Source of the DNA: an uncultured Dorea sp.
GTDB taxonomy: Bacteria; Bacillota; Clostridia; Lachnospirales; Lachnospiraceae
DNA length: 6,466 bases
Assembly (NCBI GenBank): GCA_948844705.1
Contig: CAQNVT010000241.1
Location: 1-6,466, forward strand
Direction: 5' to 3'
In this document: in pieces, positions 1 to 6,259 of the stretch
Layout of the letters: each line of letters starts with the position of its first letter
Numbering within the stretch: position 1 is the first letter of the stretch
Translations under genes and position numbers: made by a program
The notes under the pieces: generated by a model
What the model was told of the DNA's origin: nothing
Seen by the model: the letters and a program-made list of their open reading frames with translations, nothing else
Databases searched by the model: none

Positions 1-91
1 GGCACGCTTCTTCGGTGGCATCTTGTCACTAGAAACTAATCTCCAGCTATATAGGCTTCTTCGCACCCTTTTCGCGTTTCTATCCTGCTTT
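1..91 (-). other. Region downstream of carB; possible start of an unidentified gene running off the left edge
   Basis: No terminator hairpin with a T-run is visible after the carB stop, so the transcript may continue leftward. On the minus strand one frame is open from about position 111 to the window edge. It contains a possible GTG start at 64-66 and an ATG at 19-21, the latter followed by codons for PPKKRA. Neither start has a well-placed ribosome binding site: a GGAG at 41-44 is about 19 bases from the ATG, and only AAAAGG directly abuts the GTG. The peptide is basic and too short to recognise. It could be the start of a downstream gene or chance. Confidence 0.25.
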
Positions 92-109
92 TTATATCTC
101 TTATATCTC
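92..109. repeat. Perfect 9-base tandem duplication spanning the carB stop codon
   Basis: The plus strand reads ttatatctc twice in a row (92-100 and 101-109). On the carB strand this is GAGATATAA repeated, so the last two codons and stop of carB (Glu-Ile-stop) are followed at once by the same Glu-Ile-stop in frame. The duplication is visible directly. It probably arose by slippage and gives carB a second in-frame stop three codons later. Confidence 0.85.
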
Positions 110-3100
110 CGCTATATTTACCAGCGTAAGCTTCTGTATATCTGTATTTTCAAGGCTGGTGATAAGCGCCTCTGCCGTATCGATGGCGGTAAGTACATTC
201 ACTCCGGTCTCCACCGCATTTCTTCTTATAACAAATCCGTCCTTTCCGTGCTCCGCACCCTGGGGCGGAGTATCGATAACAAGATCGATCTTATGGCCGA
301 GGATCAGATCCATCAGATTCGGCGTCTCCTGCTCGATCTTATTGACCGCGATCGCCTTCACTCCTCCGTCCTTCAATGCTTTTGCCGTCCCCTCCGTTGC
401 GAAGATACGGTACCCGATCTTCGCAAAGCGTCTGCCGATCTCCACTGCCTCCGGCTTATCCTCGTCACGGACGGTAAGGATCATATTGCGGAATTTCGGA
501 AGCCTGATCCCCGCGCCCAGAAATGCTTTATATAACGCTTCGTCAAAGGTCTTTGCGATTCCCAGACATTCTCCGGTGGATTTCATCTCCGGACCCAGGC
601 TGATATCGGCATCCCGGATCTTCTCAAAGGAGAACACCGGCATCTTCACTGCAAAATAATCCGCTTCCGGCTGAAGCCCCGGCGTATAGCCAAGCTCTTT
701 TATCTTATGACCGATAATAACCTTCGCGGCAAGAGGAACGATCGGAATCCCGGTTACCTTGCTGATATACGGCACCGTCCGGCTGGAACGCGGATTCACC
801 TCGATCACATACACGTCCTCCCCGCACACAATGAACTGGATATTGATCAGTCCGATAACATGAAGGGAACGGGCAAGACGCCTTGTATATTCCTCAATTA
901 TCCTCTTGGTCTTCTCCATGATGCTCTGTGCCGGATAGACCGAGATACTGTCTCCGGAATGGATGCCTGCACGTTCAATATGCTCCATAATTCCCGGAAT
1001 CAGGATCTCCTCTCCGTCACATACCGCATCCACTTCGATCTCCTTGCCCTGCAGATATTTATCCACCAGGATCGGATGGTCCTGTGCGATCCGGTTAATG
1101 ATTCCGATAAATTCATCGATGTCATGGTCATTAATGGCGATCTGCATGCCCTGTCCGCCGAGGACATAAGACGGCCTTACCAGCACCGGGTAGCCCAGGC
1201 GGTTTGCCACCTCCTTTGCCTCTTCTGCCGTGTACACGGTATCTCCCTTCGGCCTCGGGATCTTACATTCCTCCAGGATCCTGTCAAACAGCTCCCTGTC
1301 CTCCGCAGCATCCACATCCTCCGCCTTCGTTCCAAGAATCGGAACGCCCATCCTCATCAGAGCCTCCGTAAGCTTGATCGCCGTCTGGCCGCCGAACTGC
1401 ACCACCGCACCGTCTGGCCTTTCGATATCTACGATGCTTTCTACATCTTCCGGCGTAAGCGGCTCAAAATACAGCTTATCCGCAATATCAAAATCCGTGC
1501 TCACTGTCTCAGGGTTATTATTTACAATAATCGTCTCATAGCCTTCTTTTGCAAATGCCCATGTACAATGTACGGAACAGAAATCAAATTCGATCCCCTG
1601 CCCGATACGGATCGGACCGGAGCCAAGCACAAGAACCTTCTTACGGCCTTCCGTCTTCTCCGCCTCATTCTCGCTTCCGAAAACAGAATAGTAATAAGGC
1701 GTCTCCGCCGCAAATTCCGCCGCACAGGTATCTACCATCTTATATGCCGCCCGGATACCGTATTCATGTCTTAAATCATGAATCTTACGCTCCCCGAGTC
1801 CGGTAAGCCTTGCAATGACATTATCCGGAAATTCCAGACGCTTCGCTTCCTTTAACAGCTCCTTATCGATCCCGCCTCTTCCGGACGCCACTCTCGGCGC
1901 ACATGCCTTAAGAGCCTGCTCCATCTCCACAAGCACCGCGATCTTATCGATGAACCAGAGATCAATCCTTGTGATCTCATGGATCGTCTCATAGGAAATG
2001 CCTCTTCTTACCGCCTCCGCGATCTTCCAGATTCTCTGGTCATCCACACGCTTCAAACCCTCCAGCAATTCGTCCTTTGACAGCCGGGAAAAATCGTAGG
2101 ACAGCAGGCAGTCCACATGCTGCTCCAGCGAACGGATCGCCTTCATAAGCGCACCCTCAAAATTATCGCAGATGCTCATAACCTCTCCGGTCGCCTTCAT
2201 CTGTGTAGTAAGCGTCCGTTTGGCACTGATAAACTTATCAAAGGGCAGTCTCGGGATCTTTACGACACAGTAATCCAGCATAGGCTCGAAGCTTGCATAG
2301 GTTTTCTTTGTCACCGCATTTTTTATCTCGTCCAGCGTATAGCCGAGAGCGATCTTGGCCGCAACCTTGGCAATCGGATACCCTGTCGCCTTGCTGGCAA
2401 GGGCAGAGGAACGGCTGACACGGGGATTTACCTCGATCACACAGTATTCAAAAGTCTCCGGATGCAGCGCATACTGCACATTACAGCCGCCGGTAATATT
2501 AAGCTCACTGATGATATTAAGCGCTGACGAACGAAGCATCTGATATTCCTTATCACCCAGTGTCTGAGACGGAGCCACTACGATACTGTCTCCCGTATGC
2601 ACCCCTACCGGGTCAATATTTTCCATATTACATACGGTAATGCAATTCCCGCGTGCATCCCGCATAACCTCATACTCAATTTCCTTCCAGCCCGCAATGC
2701 ACCGCTCTACAAGCACCTGTCCCACACGGGAAAGCCGCAGGCCGTTTTCCAGAATCTCCATAAGCTGATGCCTGTTATGGGCAATTCCGCCGCCGCTTCC
2801 GCCAAGCGTATACGCCGGGCGCAGCACTACCGGATAACCGATGCTTTCGGCAAATTTCACGCCGTCCTCTACGCTTTCCACAACAAGGGAGGCCGCACAC
2901 GGCTCCCCGATCTTCTCCATCGTAGATTTAAATTCCAGACGGTCCTCCGCTTTTTTAATCGTCTCTGCCGTTGTACCGATAAGCCGGACATTGTTCCTTT
3001 TAAGGAACCCGCTCTCTTCAAGCTCCATCGCCAGATTAAGAGCCGCCTGCCCCCCCAGCGTAGGAAGGACGCTGTCGGGCCTCTCCTTCAAAATAAGCTG

Positions 3101-3325
3101 CTCCACGACCTCCACCGTCAAGGGCTCGATATATACCTTATCCGCGATATCCTTATCCGTCATGATCGTTGCCGGATTAGAGTTAAGAAGCACGACCTCA
3201 AGCCCCTCCTCCTTCAGTGAACGGCAGGCCTGAGTTCCCGCATAATCAAATTCCGCCGCCTGGCCGATCACGATCGGGCCGGAGCCGATGACAAGTACCT
3301 TTTTAATCTCACTATTCTTCGGCAT
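101..3325 (-). CDS. carB: Carbamoyl phosphate synthetase, large (synthetase) subunit
   Basis: Makes carbamoyl phosphate from bicarbonate, ammonia delivered by CarA and two ATP, in the cytoplasm, for pyrimidine and arginine synthesis. The 1074-residue length is full size. Two homologous halves are visible: GSGPIVIGQAAEFDYAG near residue 14 and GSGPIRIGQGIEFDF near 568, each followed by an ATP-grasp fold (LRPAYTLGGSGGG near 168; VRPSYVLGGQGM near 716). By family numbering R129, R169, E215, N236, D238 and H243 are present in the first site, with E298, N300 and R302 in the IEVNPR motif. The second half has R677, R717 and its own IEVNPR near 841. The oligomerisation region is about 403-555. The C-terminal methylglyoxal-synthase-like allosteric domain (about 940-1074) keeps T977, T980 and K996, the region that binds nucleotide effectors in relatives. 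The start is fixed by the TAATG junction with carA and a strong upstream ribosome binding site. No damage seen. Confidence 0.98.
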   Translation of the reverse strand: MPKNSEIKKVLVIGSGPIVIGQAAEFDYAGTQACRSLKEEGLEVVLLNSNPATIMTDKDIADKVYIEPLTVEVVEQLILKERPDSVLPTLGGQAALNLAMELEESGFLKRNNVRLIGTTAETIKKAEDRLEFKSTMEKIGEPCAASLVVESVEDGVKFAESIGYPVVLRPAYTLGGSGGGIAHNRHQLMEILENGLRLSRVGQVLVERCIAGWKEIEYEVMRDARGNCITVCNMENIDPVGVHTGDSIVVAPSQTLGDKEYQMLRSSALNIISELNITGGCNVQYALHPETFEYCVIEVNPRVSRSSALASKATGYPIAKVAAKIALGYTLDEIKNAVTKKTYASFEPMLDYCVVKIPRLPFDKFISAKRTLTTQMKATGEVMSICDNFEGALMKAIRSLEQHVDCLLSYDFSRLSKDELLEGLKRVDDQRIWKIAEAVRRGISYETIHEITRIDLWFIDKIAVLVEMEQALKACAPRVASGRGGIDKELLKEAKRLEFPDNVIARLTGLGERKIHDLRHEYGIRAAYKMVDTCAAEFAAETPYYYSVFGSENEAEKTEGRKKVLVLGSGPIRIGQGIEFDFCSVHCTWAFAKEGYETIIVNNNPETVSTDFDIADKLYFEPLTPEDVESIVDIERPDGAVVQFGGQTAIKLTEALMRMGVPILGTKAEDVDAAEDRELFDRILEECKIPRPKGDTVYTAEEAKEVANRLGYPVLVRPSYVLGGQGMQIAINDHDIDEFIGIINRIAQDHPILVDKYLQGKEIEVDAVCDGEEILIPGIMEHIERAGIHSGDSISVYPAQSIMEKTKRIIEEYTRRLARSLHVIGLINIQFIVCGEDVYVIEVNPRSSRTVPYISKVTGIPIVPLAAKVIIGHKIKELGYTPGLQPEADYFAVKMPVFSFEKIRDADISLGPEMKSTGECLGIAKTFDEALYKAFLGAGIRLPKFRNMILTVRDEDKPEAVEIGRRFAKIGYRIFATEGTAKALKDGGVKAIAVNKIEQETPNLMDLILGHKIDLVIDTPPQGAEHGKDGFVIRRNAVETGVNVLTAIDTAEALITSLENTDIQKLTLVNIAEI

Positions 3326-4395
3326 TATTTTGCTCCTTTCATCATATCCAGAAATCTGTCAAACAAGTAACCCGAATCCTGCGGTCCGGGGCATGCCTCC
3401 GGATGGAACTGCACAGTGAAAATATTTTTCCCCACATAGGAGAGCCCTTCGTTCGTCCCGTCATTTACGTTGACAAACGCCTCCTTTGCCACCGCTTCAT
3501 CCATCGTGCCATAATCTACCGCATATCCGTGATTCTGCGAAGAAATATAAACCCTTCCGGTCATCAGATCCTTTACCGGATGATTGCCGCCTCTATGTCC
3601 GTATTTCAGCTTGTATGTTTTCGCGCCATGCGCAAGAGCCATCAGCTGATGTCCCAGACAAATTGCAAATATCGGAATATTCGTTTCGGATAATTTTCTG
3701 ATTTCCTCAATAATAGATGTGCAGCTTTCCGGATCACCAGGCCCGTTAGAAAGCATGATACCGTCCGGCTTTTGCCGGATGATCTCCTCGGCAGCCGTAT
3801 CTGCCGGATAGACAGTGACTTCGCAGTCCCTTCGATTTAAAGATCTTGCAATGTTATTTTTCGCACCAAAGTCCATAAGTGCGACCTTCGGTCCGTTTCC
3901 TTTTAATATATATGTCTCCTCACAGGTTACCCTCTTTACGGCATCACCGACGGTATACGCCCGAAGCTTCGGGAGAATCTCGTCCGGACGGTAGTTTATA
4001 TTCGTCGTGATCATTCCGTTCATCGTACCCTTTTCTCGCAAAAGCTTTGTAAGCGCCCGCGTATCAATGCCTGCGATTCCCGGAATGTCCTGTGCGATCA
4101 GAAAATCATTTAATTCCCCCTCACTTCGAAAATTACTTGCCGCACGGGAAAGCTCCCTTACAATATATCCGTCCGGCCACGCCTTTTTCGATTCCATATC
4201 GGGCGTAACCCCGTAATTCCCGATCAGAGGATAGGTCATCACAACAGCCTGTCCCGCATAGGATGGGTCTGTCAGCACCTCCAGATACCCCGTCATTGAT
4301 GTGTTAAATACGATCTCGCTAATCATGTCCCTCGCCGAACCGATGCTGGTTCCCGAAAAGACCGTTCCGTCCTCCAGAATAAGAAATGCTTTCAT
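3325..4395 (-). CDS. carA: Carbamoyl phosphate synthetase, small (glutaminase) subunit
   Basis: Hydrolyses glutamine and passes ammonia through a tunnel to CarB, forming the glutamine-dependent synthetase. At 356 residues it is of normal bacterial length (the E. coli protein is somewhat longer). The N-terminal CarA-specific domain (about 1-150) starts with LEDGTVFSG and contains NTSMTGYLEVLTDPSY and PGIAGIDTRALT. The class I glutamine amidotransferase domain (about 170-354) has the SNGPGDP motif near 216, the nucleophile C246 in AICLGHQ, SSQNHG near 285, and the catalytic pair H331 and E333 in QFHPEA. All three catalytic residues are intact. The ATG start has a purine-rich ribosome binding site 7 bases or fewer upstream. 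The TAA stop shares one base with the carB ATG, so the two are co-transcribed and probably translationally coupled. Its own promoter lies about 50-80 bases upstream. The symbol pyrAA is also used in Gram-positive bacteria. Confidence 0.98.
   Translation of the reverse strand: MKAFLILEDGTVFSGTSIGSARDMISEIVFNTSMTGYLEVLTDPSYAGQAVVMTYPLIGNYGVTPDMESKKAWPDGYIVRELSRAASNFRSEGELNDFLIAQDIPGIAGIDTRALTKLLREKGTMNGMITTNINYRPDEILPKLRAYTVGDAVKRVTCEETYILKGNGPKVALMDFGAKNNIARSLNRRDCEVTVYPADTAAEEIIRQKPDGIMLSNGPGDPESCTSIIEEIRKLSETNIPIFAICLGHQLMALAHGAKTYKLKYGHRGGNHPVKDLMTGRVYISSQNHGYAVDYGTMDEAVAKEAFVNVNDGTNEGLSYVGKNIFTVQFHPEACPGPQDSGYLFDRFLDMMKGAK
3333..3339 (-). promoter_or_regulatory. carB ribosome binding site inside the carA 3' end
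   Basis: AAAGGAG on the minus strand, 7 bases before the carB ATG. It is formed by the codons for Lys-Gly-Ala in the last residues of CarA (MMKGAK). This site, with the overlapping TAATG, sets the carB start and supports coupled translation at balanced subunit levels. Confidence 0.85.
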
Positions 4396-4399
4396 CCTG

Positions 4400-4412
4400 C
4401 CACCCTTTCCTT
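4400..4412 (-). promoter_or_regulatory. carA ribosome binding site
   Basis: A purine-rich stretch AAGGAAAGGGTGG lies 4 to 16 bases before the carA ATG. Several registers could pair with 16S rRNA. It supports the ATG at 4395 as the start. Confidence 0.7.
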
Positions 4413-4440
4413 ACCAAAAATACTGAGCCGTAACCCAAAT

Positions 4441-4458
4441 TGTAGAAATTATACTACA
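4441..4458. promoter_or_regulatory. Inverted repeat across the carA -10 box
   Basis: On the minus strand TGTAG-TATAATTT-CTACA forms a dyad with 5-base perfect arms and an 8-base centre that contains the -10 box. With one bulged base the arms extend outward to CAA and TTG. Such placement would suit a repressor operator or a small hairpin at the transcript start, but 5-base arms in AT-rich DNA can be chance. No known regulator is recognised. Confidence 0.3.
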
Positions 4459-4476
4459 GTTGTTTTTATTTTTCAA
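4448..4476 (-). promoter_or_regulatory. Sigma-A type promoter for carAB
   Basis: Minus strand: -35 TTGAAA (4471-4476), a 17-base spacer, and a consensus -10 TATAAT (4448-4453). Transcription would start near 4441, giving a leader of about 45 bases before carA. The -35 box overlaps the TGA stop (4473-4475) of the upstream peptidase gene. The leader looks too short for a PyrR-type antiterminator/terminator pair and I see no such structure, so any pyrimidine or arginine control here would act at initiation or elsewhere. Confidence 0.85.
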
Positions 4477-4943
4477 CAGAAAAAACCCCGAAAAATGAGT
4501 CGCAAAAGGATGCCGGCAGCTAAAAATGGACCGAACGCAAATTCTGTTTTTCCGGATTTATTTTTATAGAAAATAAGATACAGGCCATAGAGCCCACCGA
4601 GAACAAGCGCATAAAAAAAGGAATAGAAAATATCCTCCGCTCCAAGAAACATCCCGCATGCCGCCATAAGCTTGATATCACCGCCGCCAAAGGCGCCCGG
4701 GGCATACAAAGATATCAGAAGCATCGGTACACTGACCGCAAGCGTCCCGGCTGCTCTTTGGAAAATACCCGGCGTTTCCAGGCAAAGCATGCCTGCCAAT
4801 GCCGTAAGAAAAATACCGACGACAAACAGATCCGGTATCTTTCTCTTCCGAACATCTACATAAGCCGCACCTGCAAGCAGGACTAAAAATGTGGTTGTAA
4901 GCATTCCCTTCATAGTCATCAATTGTTTTAACATATTACTCAC
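4473..4943 (-). CDS. Prepilin peptidase, A24 family, short form (membrane aspartic protease)
   Basis: Integral-membrane aspartic protease of the type that removes leader peptides from type IV prepilins and related pseudopilins. The first catalytic Asp is D30 in YVDVRKRKIPD and the second is D89 in FGGGDIKL; FAFGPFLAAG near 136-143 is also typical. Hydrophobic segments lie at about 15-29, 38-55, 65-81, 92-101, 105-126 and 137-152. At up to 156 residues it carries only the protease domain and lacks the N-terminal cysteine-rich methyltransferase domain of PilD-like enzymes, so it resembles TadV/CpaA-type peptidases. Translation may begin at GTG 4943, inside the upstream gene (8-base overlap, GGGA 5 bases before it), or at ATG 4934, three codons later. 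The start is therefore uncertain but coupling to the upstream gene is likely. No pilin, assembly ATPase or secretin gene is in the window, so its substrate is unknown. Confidence 0.88.
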   Translation of the reverse strand: MSNMLKQLMTMKGMLTTTFLVLLAGAAYVDVRKRKIPDLFVVGIFLTALAGMLCLETPGIFQRAAGTLAVSVPMLLISLYAPGAFGGGDIKLMAACGMFLGAEDIFYSFFYALVLGGLYGLYLIFYKNKSGKTEFAFGPFLAAGILLRLIFRGFFC

Positions 4944-6162
4944 TATATTCCCAGTAAATGACGATTTTATTTAATCTGTCATCATCAATATAGCTGTATT
5001 TTACCTGCGACAGCCCGTACCACTGTGCCAGATTCTGCGCCGCGCGGTGAATCACATTTTCAAAAATATCCCCGTGTGCCTGGGAATATACCTCGGCATT
5101 TGCATACTTAAGCACAACCGGATTACCCTGTCCGGATATAATATCATTCATGACCTTAAGAGCTTCTTCGCTGTTATACTGTTCATAATACATCCCGTTT
5201 ACTACATAATAGTTGCGATCCATTTTTGTACATGCAGGAAGCACGAGGTCCGCGTCCGGCGTATGCGTGCGAAACAGCTCTTCATCATTGCAGCACATAT
5301 AATCATAGCTTACATAATCAACGCCCTTCTGAGCCTCTTCACCCTCCTGCTCCTGAAACACCGGATCCCCCCAGGTAGTATCTACATAATAATAATCCCC
5401 GTCACAGATCACAAGATTCCATGCATGGCTCTGTCCGCTCTCTGTGATTCCTGTCACATAAGTGCAAAAAACATCAAGCCGCTCCAAAAGATACTGCGCC
5501 GCCTTGGAATACCCTGCACATACAGAGCGATGATTCGCAAAAACACTGTAGATATTCTGATTATCCTCCGATTCCAGATCATAATCAACGGTATCTACGA
5601 TATAGTCATAAATGTATAGTATCTTCTCATAATCCGAGGCTGCATGGTCGATTCCCGCCAGGCATTCTGATACCGCCATATCTATCTCCGCCTGTCTCCT
5701 CTCCCTTTCCTCCATATCATACGTATACACCGGTTCCAGCACAGTATATTCTTCATCACCGCCATAGGCAGTGGCGGTAGTTGTTCCGTCGCACCAGAAA
5801 ATATCCGGATAATCCTTAAGCACGTCCTGGAACAATGCATTGGTATGCTTTGCATCCCCACAGTGTACGTAGATCTCTCCGGTGTTATCCCTGATTCCCT
5901 GCAGAATTTCCAGATAAACCATCTGTTCCTCCTCGTCAAGCTGTTCAAAATAGTATTTCCGGACAGTCTCCTCCCCGGTATCCTCCACCTGCTGATAGGG
6001 GATCTCCTCCTTTTGTGTGAGTCTTTCCCTTACCTGCTCCTCGATATTTATCTCTTTTGAGAGAAACGTGCCGGCAATAACGAGCCCAAGACATATAAAA
6101 AACATAGAAACTAACAATGCCAGAATCACCTGCAGACATCCTGATTTTTTTCTTCTTCTCAT
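4936..6162 (-). CDS. Membrane-anchored transglutaminase-like (cysteine protease fold) protein
   Basis: A 408-residue protein of the transglutaminase-like superfamily, whose members act as cysteine proteases, amidases or crosslinkers. It begins MRRRKKSG and has one hydrophobic helix at about 9-33; basic residues before it predict an extracellular or cell-wall-facing catalytic part. A negatively charged linker (about 40-80) leads to a family-typical domain (about 66-165). The transglutaminase core (about 175-270) has the classic triad: C215 in SVCAGYSKA, H246 in SHAWNL and D261 in YVDTTWGDP. The tail (about 330-408) is a further small domain I cannot name. A longer frame reaches an ATG at 6220-6222, but only the ATG at 6162 has a good ribosome binding site, so 6162 is preferred. 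The 3' end overlaps the prepilin peptidase gene. The substrate is unknown; peptidoglycan-linked or surface proteins are plausible by topology only. The active site is intact. Confidence 0.88.
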   Translation of the reverse strand: MRRRKKSGCLQVILALLVSMFFICLGLVIAGTFLSKEINIEEQVRERLTQKEEIPYQQVEDTGEETVRKYYFEQLDEEEQMVYLEILQGIRDNTGEIYVHCGDAKHTNALFQDVLKDYPDIFWCDGTTTATAYGGDEEYTVLEPVYTYDMEERERRQAEIDMAVSECLAGIDHAASDYEKILYIYDYIVDTVDYDLESEDNQNIYSVFANHRSVCAGYSKAAQYLLERLDVFCTYVTGITESGQSHAWNLVICDGDYYYVDTTWGDPVFQEQEGEEAQKGVDYVSYDYMCCNDEELFRTHTPDADLVLPACTKMDRNYYVVNGMYYEQYNSEEALKVMNDIISGQGNPVVLKYANAEVYSQAHGDIFENVIHRAAQNLAQWYGLSQVKYSYIDDDRLNKIVIYWEYSE

Positions 6163-6168
6163 ACGGCT

Positions 6169-6178
6169 TCCCTTCCTT
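6169..6178 (-). promoter_or_regulatory. Ribosome binding site deciding the transglutaminase-like protein start
   Basis: AAGGAAGGGA on the minus strand ends 6 bases before the ATG at 6162. The longer in-frame candidate at 6222 has no comparable site, and the hydrophobic anchor sits right after the 6162 start, as expected for a signal-anchor protein. Confidence 0.8.
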
Positions 6179-6196
6179 GTATTTGATCTGCACAAA

Positions 6197-6212
6197 ACAG
6201 AACATTTTCTGT
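6197..6212. repeat. Palindrome ACAGAA-CATT-TTCTGT in the divergent promoter region
   Basis: Perfect 6-base arms with a 4-base centre; with one mismatch on each side the similarity reaches 8 of 10 bases. No T-run suggests a terminator on either strand and the genes on both sides point away from it, so an operator site is more likely than a terminator. The regulator is unknown. Confidence 0.45.
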
Positions 6213-6247
6213 ATTTATTCATATGCTAATAGCAACACAGCTTTTAT

Positions 6248-6251
6248 GAGG
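6248..6251 (+). promoter_or_regulatory. Ribosome binding site of the right-edge gene
   Basis: GAGG lies 8 bases before the ATG at 6260. An earlier ATG at 6246 is in another frame that ends at 6311, so it is not the start. Confidence 0.6.
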
Positions 6252-6259
6252 TACGAATT

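Larger units (their letters stand above)
6163..6259. other. Divergent intergenic region
   Basis: The 97 bases between the minus-strand transglutaminase-like gene and the plus-strand gene at the right edge must hold promoters for both, yet I cannot assign a convincing sigma-A pair on either strand. AT-rich hexamers such as TATTTA and CATATG occur without matching -35 boxes at proper spacing. A short palindrome at 6197-6212 is the clearest structure. Confidence 0.6.

Noticed and set aside
23..535. Plus-strand frame beginning near the left edge
   Set aside because: It starts at a weak TTG and runs antisense through the C-terminal domain of carB, which is clearly the coding strand.
707..1774. 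Long plus-strand open frame (355 codons) opposite carB
   Set aside because: It lies wholly inside carB on the other strand, has no ribosome binding site or recognisable domain, and is rich in Arg, His, Ile and Leu as expected from reading carB codons backwards.
2597..3220. Plus-strand open frame (207 codons) opposite the start of carB
   Set aside because: It is a shadow of the strongly conserved first ATP-grasp half of carB, with no domain or translation signals of its own.
4441..4500. Rho-independent terminator between the peptidase gene and carA
   Set aside because: The only dyad here has 5-base arms and is followed by TTTGGG, not a T-run, and it coincides with the carA promoter.
5047..5619. 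Plus-strand open frame (190 codons) with hydrophobic, Ile-rich stretches opposite the transglutaminase-like gene
   Set aside because: The hydrophobic look comes from the complement of Asp/Tyr-rich codons on the coding strand; the opposite strand holds an intact catalytic triad and a full domain.
6163..6222. Twenty-codon N-terminal extension of the transglutaminase-like protein from ATG 6222
   Set aside because: There is no ribosome binding site before that ATG, while a strong one precedes the ATG at 6162, and the extension would push the membrane anchor away from the N-terminus.
6163..6259. Sporulation sigma-E or sigma-G promoter around the CATATG sequence
   Set aside because: The -10-like bases match only partly and no -35 element occurs at the right spacing on either strand.
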